DNA of 9,421 nucleotides from Actinomycetota bacterium (GCA_003157715.1 PMKK01000072.1:1-9421), one strand, 5' to 3'; shown: positions 1 through 6,626, numbered from the stretch's first letter. Translations and numbers: made by a program. Notes: generated from the letters alone by a model not told the origin.

Positions 1-1041
1 CGCCCACCCTGGCGGCGGAGGAGCCTGCGGCCCCGCCCAGCCGGGCGGCGGCGGCGTCTGCGGCGGCGGCGTCTGAGGTGACGGCGGCGGCGTCCAGCCG
101 GCCGGCGGCTGCGGTCCGGCCGGCATTGGGGCGGGCGTCGCGCGCCGGTTCTCGCGCCACTCGTTGGCGAGAGACAGCGTCGCGCCGAAGCCGGCCAGCG
201 TGGCAGCGATCACGGCGAGTCCGCCGATCACGGGGACGAGGGAGGCGAGGCTCACCAGCACGGCTCCGGTCACCCCGGCGGCGATGATGTTGTCGCGGTA
301 GCGCTCGGACGACGACAGCACGAGCCGGCCGATCAGCGCGGCGACGCAGGCCAGCCCGAACGGCAGTACGGCCAGAAGGGCCATGCCCGCCGGCACGACG
401 ACGATGATCCCGATGATGGTAATGGCGAGGATCACGAGCAGCACGCCCGCGGTCAGCAGCCCGAGCAGGCCCCAGCCGAGCGACGGCCAGAACCTGATGC
501 GGACGCGGTCGCCCACTCGCCGCACCGCGCGCGGAAAGAGCGCCGACACGACGAGGGCGACGATCGGCAGGAACAGCAGCTGCCACCAGCCGGCGATGAC
601 GCCGATCGGTCGCACCAAGGAGCCCCATGCGGCGGCGCGCAGGACGCCACCGACCGGGAAGCCGGTGACCTGGACCGTCTTGCCGTGGATCGTGGCGCCC
701 GGCTCGATGGTGAGGTGGCCGCCGACCACGACGACGCTCGAGCTTTGCGCGGCCTCGCCGGCGCCCACGAAAGACGTGGACTCGATCGTGGCGTTGCCGC
801 CGACCACGACGACGCTGCGCGTCACGGTGCCCCCGATGACCGCGTTGCCGTGGATCACGACCACGCTCTTGACGGTCTGGCCCTGAGGCAGCGTGTAGTC
901 CTGGAAGCGCACGACGGGGTTGTCGACTGTCACGGTCGTCGACGCGCCGGCGAGCGCCGGGGCAAGCAAAGCGAGCAGAAGGAGCGCAACGACAGCGCTC
1001 GCCAGCGCGAGCCCTCTGCCTGATCGGCGTGTGGATCTCAT
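1..1041 (-). CDS. Bactofilin-like beta-helix membrane protein with Pro-rich tail (3' end cut off)
   Basis: The frame is open for 347 codons from ATG at 1041 to the window edge, so the C-terminus is missing. Residues 1-31 form a signal peptide: Arg-rich start, then a Leu/Ala core ending near PALAGA. Residues 55-127 show short repeated strands (VVVIHGNAVIGG, VVVVGGNATIE, VVVVGGHLTIEPGATIHG), the pattern of bactofilin/polymer-forming beta-helices. Hydrophobic segments follow at about 148-169, 186-215, 216-243 and 251-292, including TIIGI, which resembles the TIIGIPL motif I recall from TM-anchored bactofilin-like proteins. From residue 300 the protein is a Pro-rich tail with PPPGWA repeats. Inferred topology is an extracytoplasmic beta-helix with a membrane domain and a cytoplasmic tail. 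The start overlaps the stop of the upstream sensor-domain gene by ATGA, suggesting translational coupling. Substrate or partner is unknown. Possible roles are envelope scaffold or stress response. The family call is good, the function is not. Confidence 0.85.
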   Translation of the reverse strand, partial: MRSTRRSGRGLALASAVVALLLLALLAPALAGASTTVTVDNPVVRFQDYTLPQGQTVKSVVVIHGNAVIGGTVTRSVVVVGGNATIESTSFVGAGEAAQSSSVVVVGGHLTIEPGATIHGKTVQVTGFPVGGVLRAAAWGSLVRPIGVIAGWWQLLFLPIVALVVSALFPRAVRRVGDRVRIRFWPSLGWGLLGLLTAGVLLVILAITIIGIIVVVPAGMALLAVLPFGLACVAALIGRLVLSSSERYRDNIIAAGVTGAVLVSLASLVPVIGGLAVIAATLAGFGATLSLANEWRENRRATPAPMPAGPQPPAGWTPPPSPQTPPPQTPPPPGWAGPQAPPPPGWA

Positions 1042-2426
1042 GACTGCTCCTCCTGCGATGCGGTCTGGTTGTCCTGCGACGCGGCCTGATCGCCGGCGGC
1101 GGGTTCTGGTGCGGCTTGATCGGGGGGCTCCCCGAGCGGCGCGGTGGCGCCGGGCTTCGGCGGCTCGGCCGGGGTCGCCGGCTCGATTGGGGCGACCGGT
1201 GCGGCCGGGGTCACCGGTGTGGCCGGGGTCACCGGCGGCGGTCCGGTCGGCGGCGCGACCGGTGCCGCGGCTTGCCCGCCGGGGGCGGCCTGTGGCGGAC
1301 CGAACAGCGGTGACCACTGAGGCCAGGGCGAGCCGGGCCACTGCGTGCCGGGCCACGGCGCCCCGGCGGGAGGCGCGGGAGTGTCTCCGGCCTGTGGCGT
1401 GGGGGGCTGTCCGGTTTGGGGAGGATACGACGGCTGCTGAGCGTACGGCTGTTGCGGATAGGGTTGTGGCGGATACGACGGCTGTTGCGGATAGGGCTGC
1501 TGCGGATACGACGGCTGCTGCGGATACGGTTGCGGCGCCTGCGAGTAGTAGGGCGGCCAGCCGTAGGCCGGCTGCCCCGCGGGGTCGGTGCCGGGCGCTT
1601 GCGCCGCGCCCGCGCCGGCCGGCACCGCCGGCTGGGCCACGTTCGGCGGGTAGACCGGGTAGCCGGGCCACTGCGGCGAGGGTGTTTCTGGCTGGGCCGG
1701 CGATCCCTGCGCCACGGTCGTCGCAAGCGGCGGTGCACCCGGTCCGGCCGGCGCTGCGGCAAGCTGCGGTGCGACGCCGGGGGGCAGCAGCCCGCGCGCG
1801 ACGGCGCGCCACATGGCCGCCAGACCGTTGAAGACGTGGAAGGAGACCACGCCGAGCAGCAGGCCGGCGGGTACCAGTGGCAAGACATACCAGAACCCGT
1901 TCAGGTACCAGCTTCCGAGCTGAAGGCCGTGATGGACCACGCCCTGGGCGTCGGTCGAGCTGGCGTAGCGGTAGTAGAACGGCGCCGTGGCCAGAGCCAG
2001 CGAGGCCGCGCCGAGGGTGGTGACGACGCAGAACGACAGCAGGCCGAGCGGGAACTTGACGAACAGGAAGGCGAGGTCCTTCCAGGTGGAGCCCGAGCCG
2101 AGGTGCGCCTTTATGCGGGGCCACACGCCGTCGACACGCTTCCAGGGTCGCGGCGCGGGCATCAGCTGCGTGCCCAGCAGCCCGTCGGAGAGTGAGCGCT
2201 CGAAGGCGGCGAACGCCCATGAGCAGGCGGCCGTCAGTCCGAGGATGAAGATACCGACCCAGATGATCGCGAGGCTGATGCCGACCGACAGGCCGACCAC
2301 GAGAAAGACGAAGTAGAACAGGCCGAGCGGGAACGCCAGGGCGAGGTAGAGCAGGTTTCGCCAGCTCTGAGGTCGCGCGACGACGCCGAAGAACCGTGCT
2401 AGCGGTGAGCCGCCGGGCTCCGACAT
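1038..2426 (-). CDS. Stand-alone 'putative sensor' domain membrane protein with Pro/Gln/Tyr-rich C-terminal tail
   Basis: 462 residues. The start ATG at 2426 has GGGAGG (2440-2435) 8 bases upstream. Residues 17-210 look like the actinobacterial 'putative sensor' domain (PF13796). They hold two similar halves, SWRNLLYLALAFPLGLFYF (21-39) and TWKDLAFLFVKFPLGLLSF (114-132). TM segments lie at about 24-48, 50-75, 117-150 and 176-203. This domain is normally the N-terminal input module of HisKA_3 kinases. Here no kinase part follows. Residues 215-462 are low complexity: Ala/Pro-rich, then YPQQPSYPQQ-type repeats (298-336), then WPG/WPQ motifs and an acidic Gln-rich end (EEQS). The tail is likely disordered and cytoplasmic. 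The gene lies downstream of a kinase/regulator pair and overlaps the bactofilin-like gene by 4 bases, so the two are probably co-translated. It could be an accessory sensor or a target of the two-component system. The sequence does not decide which. Confidence 0.88.
   Translation of the reverse strand: MSEPGGSPLARFFGVVARPQSWRNLLYLALAFPLGLFYFVFLVVGLSVGISLAIIWVGIFILGLTAACSWAFAAFERSLSDGLLGTQLMPAPRPWKRVDGVWPRIKAHLGSGSTWKDLAFLFVKFPLGLLSFCVVTTLGAASLALATAPFYYRYASSTDAQGVVHHGLQLGSWYLNGFWYVLPLVPAGLLLGVVSFHVFNGLAAMWRAVARGLLPPGVAPQLAAAPAGPGAPPLATTVAQGSPAQPETPSPQWPGYPVYPPNVAQPAVPAGAGAAQAPGTDPAGQPAYGWPPYYSQAPQPYPQQPSYPQQPYPQQPSYPPQPYPQQPYAQQPSYPPQTGQPPTPQAGDTPAPPAGAPWPGTQWPGSPWPQWSPLFGPPQAAPGGQAAAPVAPPTGPPPVTPATPVTPAAPVAPIEPATPAEPPKPGATAPLGEPPDQAAPEPAAGDQAASQDNQTASQEEQS
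1421..1535 (-). repeat. In-gene repeat encoding YPQQP/SYPPQ motifs
   Basis: The DNA GGATACGACGGCTG (plus strand) recurs at 1423, 1471 and 1504, interleaved with GGATAGGG variants. It encodes the Tyr/Pro/Gln repeats of the sensor-domain protein's tail. Unit spacing is a multiple of three, as expected for an in-frame coding repeat that can change length by slippage. Confidence 0.8.
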
Positions 2427-2645
2427 CTCGTTCGCCTCCCTTTCTGTTTGCCGATCCTCCGCGCCGATCGCGGGGGCCTTGCCTTGAGCCGACCGACGAT
2501 CGGCCGCCCGTCAGACGAGGGACTGCTGAATCTGCCTGTCCACCTTAACCGTGCGCTCACGAACGAGCGTCGCCCCGCGGGGGGAACCTGGCGTCAACTG
2601 CGGGGGGATATGCGCGACACCGCCGGGAGGAGAGCGATACCCGCC

Positions 2646-2723
2646 CAGGACCCCGCCGGCGCTCGTGTCAGGACCCCGCCGTCCTCGTGTCAGGACCCCG
2701 CTGTCCCTCGTGTCAGGACCCCG
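2646..2723. repeat. 22/23-bp tandem repeat overlapping the response-regulator stop codon
   Basis: The 17-mer CTCGTGTCAGGACCCCG occurs exactly at 2662, 2684 and 2707. A partial copy, CAGGACCCCG, sits at 2646, so the period is 22-23 bp. The last copy contains the TGA stop of the response regulator (tca at 2713-2715 on the plus strand). The partial copy extends into CAGGACCCCGCCGGCGC, 17 bases identical to the regulator's own 3' end (2714-2730), so at least one copy looks like a duplication of the gene end. The rest of the 286-bp gap to the next gene holds two GCGGGGGGA motifs 23 bp apart (2577, 2600) and a weak TAAGGT -10-like site on the minus strand (2547-2542). I found no convincing terminator or complete promoter there. 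Confidence 0.9.
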
Positions 2724-3393
2724 CCGGCGCGACCAGCCCGACGTCGTAGGCAAGAATGACGGCCTGTGTGCGATCGCGCAGGTCGAGCTTGAAGAAGATG
2801 CGCTTGATGTGTGTCTTGACGGTGCCCTCGCTCAGGAACAGCTTCTCGGCGATCTCGTGGTTCGAGAGTCCATGGGCGATCAGTCCGAGCACTTCGCGTT
2901 CGCGATCGGTGAGCGCGTCGAGGGCGGTCGGCGAGGGCCGGTCGGCGGCCGGCCGGCGAGCGAACTCGCCGATCAGCCGCTTGGTGACCGAGGGCGACAG
3001 CAGGGCCTCGCCGGCGGCCACCACGCGCACGCCGGCGACGAGATCCTCGGCCGGCGTACGCTTGAGCAAGAAGCCGCTGGCACCGGCGCGCAGCGCCTCG
3101 TAGACGTACTCGTCGAGATCGAAGGTCGTGAGCACCAGGACGCGCGACGAGGCGTCGCGACCCAAGGCGACGATCTCGCGCGTCGCGTCGAGCCCGTTCA
3201 TGCCGGGCATCTGGATATCCATGAGCACCACGTCGGGGTCGAGCCGCTTGACGAGCTCGACGGCGGCGGCGCCATCGCCGGCCTCGCCGACCACGACAAA
3301 GCCGTCCTCGCTTTCGAGGATCATGCGCAGGCCCGAGCGCACCATCTGCTCGTCGTCGACCAGTACGATGCGGATCGTGTCGTCTGCGGTCAT
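2713..3393 (-). CDS. NarL/FixJ-family response regulator (LiaR/DesR-like)
   Basis: 226 residues, the usual length for the family. AGGAGG (3404-3399) lies 5 bases before ATG at 3393. The N-terminal receiver domain (7-122) has acidic residues D13/D14, the phospho-acceptor D59 in LMDIQMPGMNG, T89/T90 in VLTTFD, and K111 in SGFLLK. The C-terminal LuxR/GerE helix-turn-helix (about 160-216) carries LTDREREVL, LSNHEIAEKLFLSEGTVKTH and KLDLRDRTQAV. The family is phosphorylated by HisKA_3 kinases and then dimerises to bind promoters. The kinase is encoded 61 bp upstream on the same strand, so the pair is almost certainly cognate. Plausible targets are its own operon and the two membrane-protein genes downstream (inference). 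The final codons (PAGS, stop) are embedded in a short tandem repeat. Confidence 0.96.
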   Translation of the reverse strand: MTADDTIRIVLVDDEQMVRSGLRMILESEDGFVVVGEAGDGAAAVELVKRLDPDVVLMDIQMPGMNGLDATREIVALGRDASSRVLVLTTFDLDEYVYEALRAGASGFLLKRTPAEDLVAGVRVVAAGEALLSPSVTKRLIGEFARRPAADRPSPTALDALTDREREVLGLIAHGLSNHEIAEKLFLSEGTVKTHIKRIFFKLDLRDRTQAVILAYDVGLVAPAGS

Positions 3394-3458
3394 GCGGACC
3401 TCCTGTCGGTGTGTCGGCTCGCGTCGTCGGGTGCGTTCATGGAGCGGTCATGGGTCAT
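3390..3458 (-). CDS. Possible 22-codon linker ORF between kinase and regulator
   Basis: An ATG overlaps the kinase stop (ATGA, 3458-3455). It opens a 22-codon frame (MTHDRSMNAP..., ending RRSA). Its TGA overlaps the regulator ATG (ATGA, 3393-3390). No good ribosome binding site precedes it, and its last codons contain the regulator's own AGGAGG. It may be only a coupling device that lets ribosomes pass from kinase to regulator, or chance. No recognisable domain. Confidence 0.2.
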   Translation of the reverse strand: MTHDRSMNAPDDASRHTDRRSA

Positions 3459-4726
3459 GTCGAGGTGCCCTGCGTCCGCGTCTCCAGCGGCAGGCGCGCG
3501 AAGACGCGAAAGCCGCCCTCGGGCCGGGGCCCCACCTGAAGGTCGCCGCCGAACAGCCGCACGCGCTCGCGCATGCCGAGCAGGCCGCGGCCGCCGGCGA
3601 GCTTCTCGCTGAGCGGCCGTTCGGCCGGCCGGCCGTGCCCGTCGTCCACGCATTCGATCTCCAGCCACTCTCCGGTGCAGTGCATCGCCACGGCGGCGCT
3701 TGCTCCGGAGCCGGCGTGTTTGAGGGTGTTGGTGAGTGCCTCCTGGATGATGCGATATGCCGACAGATCGATGCTCGACGGCAGATCGGCGGCCACGCAG
3801 GCGTTGGTCACCGAGACCGGCACGCCGGCCTCGCGGACCTGGTCGACGAGCCCTTCGATGTCGGCCAGACCAGGCTGCGGCCCGAGCTCTTCGCGGTCGC
3901 CGGCTTCGGCTCGCAAGATGCCGAGAAGGCGCTCGATGTCGCCAAGCGCCTGACGGCCGGTCGCCTCGATCGAGCCGAGCGACTCGCGCACCACCTCGGG
4001 CCGCTTGTCGAAGACGCGCTGGGCGGCGCCGGCCTGCAGCACGACCACGTTCAGGGCATGACCGACCACGTCGTGCAGCTCGCGGGCAAGGCGGCCGCGC
4101 TCCAGCGTGACCGCCTCCTGGGCGCGCATCTCGAGGTCGTGAAGGTAGAGCTCGGCCCGCTCGCGCTCGGCGTCGGCGCGGTCTCTGGCCTCGCGCATGT
4201 TCTCGCGATAGGCGTGAAGGATCACGCCGGCCAGCCACACCGCGGAGAACAGCACCCACGCGGCGGCCGCGAACAGAAGCGAGGCGCTGCCGCGAAAGTA
4301 CAGGATGGCGAAGATGATGATCAGCACAAGCGAGGCCAGCATGGCGATCACCAGGCTGCGCCAGACGTCGCTGTGCGAGACCACATAGAAGAGCGCGATC
4401 GCGCCGCACCAGTAGCCGATGTTGATGGCCGGCTGGTCGAACACCGCGCCGAGCACCGAGGCGATGCCGATCGTCGCGAACGCCACCCTGGGGTAGCTGT
4501 GCGAGGCCATCAGGGGCAGAGTCATCGCCATCAGCAGCACGAGGCCGACGGCATTGAAGCGGTGGAACGTCGGCGAAAGGTTCGGCCCCGCGATCACGTA
4601 GGCCAGACCGGTGACGCAGAAAAAGAGGGCCAGCGCGACGTCCCAGGCGCGCGGCTCGAAGCCCTGCGCGGCCTTGCGCAGCAGGCTCGGCTGAGTGCCT
4701 GCGTCCGGTGACGTGTCTATGGCCAT
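3455..4726 (-). CDS. Six-TM sensor histidine kinase, HisKA_3 family (DesK/LiaS-like)
   Basis: 423 residues from ATG at 4726, which has GAGGGAG (4740-4734) 7 bases upstream. An in-frame ATG at 4759 is less likely because it falls inside the -10-like TACAAT. Residues 29-172 contain six hydrophobic segments (about 29-47, 57-75, 81-96, 100-117, 122-143, 147-172) with short loops, so the input is probably sensed in or at the membrane. A short coiled region (174-208) leads to the HisKA_3 box RGRLARELHDVVGH with the phospho-acceptor H218. The ATPase domain has the N-box (QEALTNTLKHA, N333), G1 box DDGHG (361-365) and GGRGLLGMRERV (378-389). It autophosphorylates and passes phosphate to the adjacent regulator. 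The architecture matches LiaS/DesK-type envelope or lipid sensors. The actual stimulus is not visible. Note that its sensor part is not the PF13796-like domain, which is encoded separately downstream. Confidence 0.95.
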   Translation of the reverse strand: MAIDTSPDAGTQPSLLRKAAQGFEPRAWDVALALFFCVTGLAYVIAGPNLSPTFHRFNAVGLVLLMAMTLPLMASHSYPRVAFATIGIASVLGAVFDQPAINIGYWCGAIALFYVVSHSDVWRSLVIAMLASLVLIIIFAILYFRGSASLLFAAAAWVLFSAVWLAGVILHAYRENMREARDRADAERERAELYLHDLEMRAQEAVTLERGRLARELHDVVGHALNVVVLQAGAAQRVFDKRPEVVRESLGSIEATGRQALGDIERLLGILRAEAGDREELGPQPGLADIEGLVDQVREAGVPVSVTNACVAADLPSSIDLSAYRIIQEALTNTLKHAGSGASAAVAMHCTGEWLEIECVDDGHGRPAERPLSEKLAGGRGLLGMRERVRLFGGDLQVGPRPEGGFRVFARLPLETRTQGTST

Positions 4727-4757
4727 GTGGTGTCTCCCTCGGGCTCGGCCCTGAGCC

Positions 4758-4763
4758 ATTGTA
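4758..4763 (-). promoter_or_regulatory. -10-like TACAAT upstream of the histidine kinase
   Basis: On the minus strand TACAAT reads 4763 to 4758. Transcription would start near 4751, leaving about 25 bases of leader with a good ribosome binding site before the ATG at 4726. No convincing -35 hexamer is visible. Confidence 0.4.
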
Positions 4764-4840
4764 GACCCTGAAGATCAGACGAAGGAGGCGAACGGTCGGC
4801 GGCGAATCTGTGGCGCGACGGATGATACCCACTGGCTCGT

Positions 4841-4871
4841 GGACGGGACCTGACCCCCCTCATGACCGTCC
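4841..4871. repeat. REP-like GGGACCTGACCCC motif inside a 6-bp-arm inverted repeat
   Basis: GGACGG (4841-4846) and CCGTCC (4866-4871) are complementary and enclose GGGACCTGACCCCCC (4845-4859). From memory, GACCTGACCCC-type motifs are scattered repeats in many bacterial genomes, often beside REP-associated tyrosine transposases. None is encoded in this window. Only one clear copy is present. Confidence 0.35.
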
Positions 4872-4929
4872 TTGGCCACACGCGGACCCCCCCGCTGCAG
4901 GCCGGGCCGCATCCGTCAGCTGTCGAACA

Positions 4930-4960
4930 GGTGGGGCGGCGGCCGCGCCGCCGCCCCACC
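4930..4960. repeat. Perfect inverted repeat, 14-bp arms, 3-base loop
   Basis: GGTGGGGCGGCGGC (4930-4943), loop CGC, then the exact complement GCCGCCGCCCCACC (4947-4960). It would fold into a very stable hairpin. It lies about 200 bp from each flanking start codon and has no T-run on either side, so a normal intrinsic terminator is unlikely. It could be a protein-binding site or a transcription-blocking insulator between divergent genes. Confidence 0.85.
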
Positions 4961-4982
4961 GTCGACCCGCTTCGTCTCACGT

Positions 4983-5046
4983 CCCCGTCGGCCCGCGTCC
5001 CCCCGCCCGCGTCCCCCCCGTCCGTGCCCCCGCCCGCCCGCGCCCC
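4983..5046 (-). other. G-quadruplex-forming tract (C-rich on plus strand)
   Basis: Nine separate runs of three to seven C lie within 64 bases. On the minus strand the segment 5046-5027 reads GGGG-CGC-GGG-C-GGG-C-GGGGG, a canonical quadruplex with loops of 3, 1 and 1. It sits 38 bases upstream of the -10-like site of the FAD dehydrogenase gene, in the template strand for that promoter. Confidence 0.6.
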
Positions 5047-5083
5047 ACCGCCGGTCCGCACGACCGCGCCGGGGCAGTAGCGC

Positions 5084-5089
5084 TAGAAT
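5084..5089 (+). promoter_or_regulatory. -10-like TAGAAT upstream of FAD dehydrogenase
   Basis: TAGAAT differs from TATAAT at one base. It would start transcription near 5096 and give about 40 bases of leader before the ATG at 5136. The same hexamer precedes the beta-propeller gene at 6583. No clear -35 box. Confidence 0.4.
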
Positions 5090-5135
5090 CGACCGCGGAC
5101 AGACTGAGAGACTGCCGGACGGTCGGGAGGGCGAC

Positions 5136-6440
5136 ATGGGCGCACGGGTGGATGTAGCGATCATCGGCGGCGGCATCATCGGCGTGTCGGTCGCCTACTA
5201 TCTCGCCGCCGAGGGGCGCTCGGTGGCGCTGCTCGAGCGCGAGGACATCTGCGCGCTGGGCGGCGCCACGCATTCGAACGCCGGTCTGATCACGCCCAGC
5301 GACGTCTATCCGCTGGCCTCGCCGGGGGCGCTCGGCAAGGGCCTGCGCTGGCTGTTCGACTCGGGCAGCCCCTTCTACATCGCCCCTCAGGCCCGGCCGC
5401 GGCTGGCGAGCTGGCTGTGGATGTTCGCCCGGGCCAGCGCCCGGGAGCGCTGCGAGAAGGCCATGCCCGTGCAGCGTGCCCTGCTGCGCCGCAGCGCCGA
5501 CCTGTGGGCCGAGCTCGCCGCTCTTCCGGGCGTCGAGTTCGGCTATGAGCAGCGCGGCTGGCTGTGGACCTATCGCGACCAGGCGGCCTGGGAGGCCGGT
5601 CGCGCCGAGGCCGCCGAGGCGGGCCGCTACGGCGCCGTCTGGCAGGCCTGGGACGGCGAGCGCGTCCGCGAGGCGGTGCCCGGGCTCGCGCCGGGCGTGG
5701 CCGCCGGCATCTTCTATCCCGAGGACGCCCACTGCGACCCGCGGCGGGCGGTCGAGGAGCTTGCCCGGCTGGCCGCCGCCGAGGGGGCCGAGCTGCACCC
5801 TCGCACCGAGGTCCTCGACCTGGAGACGAGCGGGCGCCGCGTGACCCGCCTGCTCACCACCAACGGCGAGATCGAGGCCGACACGGTGGTACTCGCCGCC
5901 GGCAGCTGGTCGCCGGCGCTGGGCCGGCGCCTGCGGCTCGCCCTGCCGATCGAGCCGGCCAAGGGCTACGGCGTGACCGTGCGCCGGCCGGCCGACCTGC
6001 CCGAGCTGCCCTGCTTCGAGGTCGCGAGCAGCGTGGCGATCACGCCCATGGGCGAGCGCCTGCGCCTGGCCGGCACGCTCGAGCTCGGCGGTCTCAACAC
6101 GAACGTCCGCTGGAACCGGGTGGCGGCGGTCAGGCGCGGCGCGGGCGCGGCGCTCGCCGGCGCCGAGCGGCTCGAGCCGCTCGAGCTGTGGCGCGGCCTT
6201 CGTCCCTGCACGCCCGACGGATTGCCGATCATCGCCCGCAGCCCGCGCCACGACAACCTCATCGTGGCCGCCGGCCACTGCATGCTGGGGCTTGGTCTCG
6301 GGCCGGTCACCGGCAAGCTCGTGGCCCAGCTCGTCAACGGCGCCGAGCCCGAGCTCGACCTGGCGCCGCTGCGTATCGAGCGTTTCGCCGAGCTCGCCCG
6401 CGCGCCGCTGTCGCGACCGATCGTGGCGGCTCGCGCCTGA
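5136..6440 (+). CDS. FAD-dependent amino-acid dehydrogenase/oxidase, DadA/DAO family
   Basis: 434 residues from ATG at 5136. GGGAGG at 5125-5130 sits 5 bases upstream. The reading frame stays open further upstream to 4872, but that part is Arg/Pro-rich and lacks a ribosome site. Residues 6-35 form the dinucleotide-binding fold (VAIIGGGIIG ... VALLERE). NAG (48-50) with SDVYPLASPGALGK matches the DadA pattern near the flavin. LPIEPAKGYGVTV corresponds to the PVKGYS element. RPCTPDGLPII (356-366) and GHCMLGLGLGPVTG (380-393) are the C-terminal FAD-contacting motifs. The family oxidises amines of D-amino acids, glycine or related compounds and passes electrons to quinone or oxygen. The DadA subgroup fits best. 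No racemase or transporter gene is near, so the substrate is open. No signal peptide. The stop codon lies in the first copy of a 22-bp tandem repeat. Confidence 0.93.
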   Translation: MGARVDVAIIGGGIIGVSVAYYLAAEGRSVALLEREDICALGGATHSNAGLITPSDVYPLASPGALGKGLRWLFDSGSPFYIAPQARPRLASWLWMFARASARERCEKAMPVQRALLRRSADLWAELAALPGVEFGYEQRGWLWTYRDQAAWEAGRAEAAEAGRYGAVWQAWDGERVREAVPGLAPGVAAGIFYPEDAHCDPRRAVEELARLAAAEGAELHPRTEVLDLETSGRRVTRLLTTNGEIEADTVVLAAGSWSPALGRRLRLALPIEPAKGYGVTVRRPADLPELPCFEVASSVAITPMGERLRLAGTLELGGLNTNVRWNRVAAVRRGAGAALAGAERLEPLELWRGLRPCTPDGLPIIARSPRHDNLIVAAGHCMLGLGLGPVTGKLVAQLVNGAEPELDLAPLRIERFAELARAPLSRPIVAARA

Positions 6441-6490
6441 GGGTGTGGCGAACCGCGCCTGAGGGTGTGGTGGCCCGCGCCTGAGGGCGC
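6432..6490. repeat. 22-bp tandem repeat supplying the dehydrogenase stop codon
   Basis: CGCGCCTGAGGGTGTGG occurs at 6432-6448 and 6454-6470. A third copy that diverges at its end (CGCGCCTGAGGGCGC) lies at 6476-6490. Period is exactly 22 bp. The first TGA (6438) is the gene's stop. The next two (6460, 6482) fall in the other two frames. Confidence 0.9.
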
Positions 6491-6580
6491 ACCCCAGCGC
6501 GAGCTGATCCGACAGCCGGCCGGTCCGGGGGCGGAAACCGCGCGACGCGGTCGCGGCTCGCCAACCGTGCCCCCTATGGC

Positions 6581-6588
6581 TATAGAAT
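6581..6588 (+). promoter_or_regulatory. -10-like TATAGAAT upstream of beta-propeller gene
   Basis: TATAGAAT contains both TATAGA and TAGAAT in an otherwise GC-rich setting. It lies 38 bases before the ATG at 6627, giving a leader of about 30 bases. The -35 region is not recognisable. The gene probably has its own promoter, separate from the dehydrogenase 186 bp upstream. Confidence 0.5.
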
Positions 6589-6626
6589 AGGCGCCGTCCG
6601 GCCAGCGACCTTCTGGAGGAGAGGCC

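Larger units (their letters stand above)
4727..5135. other. 409-bp divergent intergenic region, kinase versus FAD dehydrogenase
   Basis: I see no supported gene here. The stretch holds -10-like hexamers at both ends, a REP-like site (4841-4871), a perfect inverted repeat (4930-4960) and a C-run-rich stretch (4983-5046). Open frames across it in several phases encode only Arg/Pro-rich low-complexity sequence with no start signal. Confidence 0.6.

Noticed and set aside
2646..2723. CRISPR array
   Set aside because: Repeats of 17 bp with 5-6 bp gaps are far too short and no cas gene is present.
3128..4711. 527-codon plus-strand frame opposite the kinase and regulator
   Set aside because: Shadow of the histidine kinase and regulator, whose catalytic motifs are complete on the minus strand.
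4727..4759. Longer start of the histidine kinase at 4759
   Set aside because: This ATG lies within the -10-like TACAAT and lacks a ribosome site, while the ATG at 4726 has GAGGGAG at proper spacing.
4930..4960. Intrinsic terminator
   Set aside because: The stem is very strong but has no T-run on either strand and lies upstream of both neighbouring genes, so no gene reads into it.
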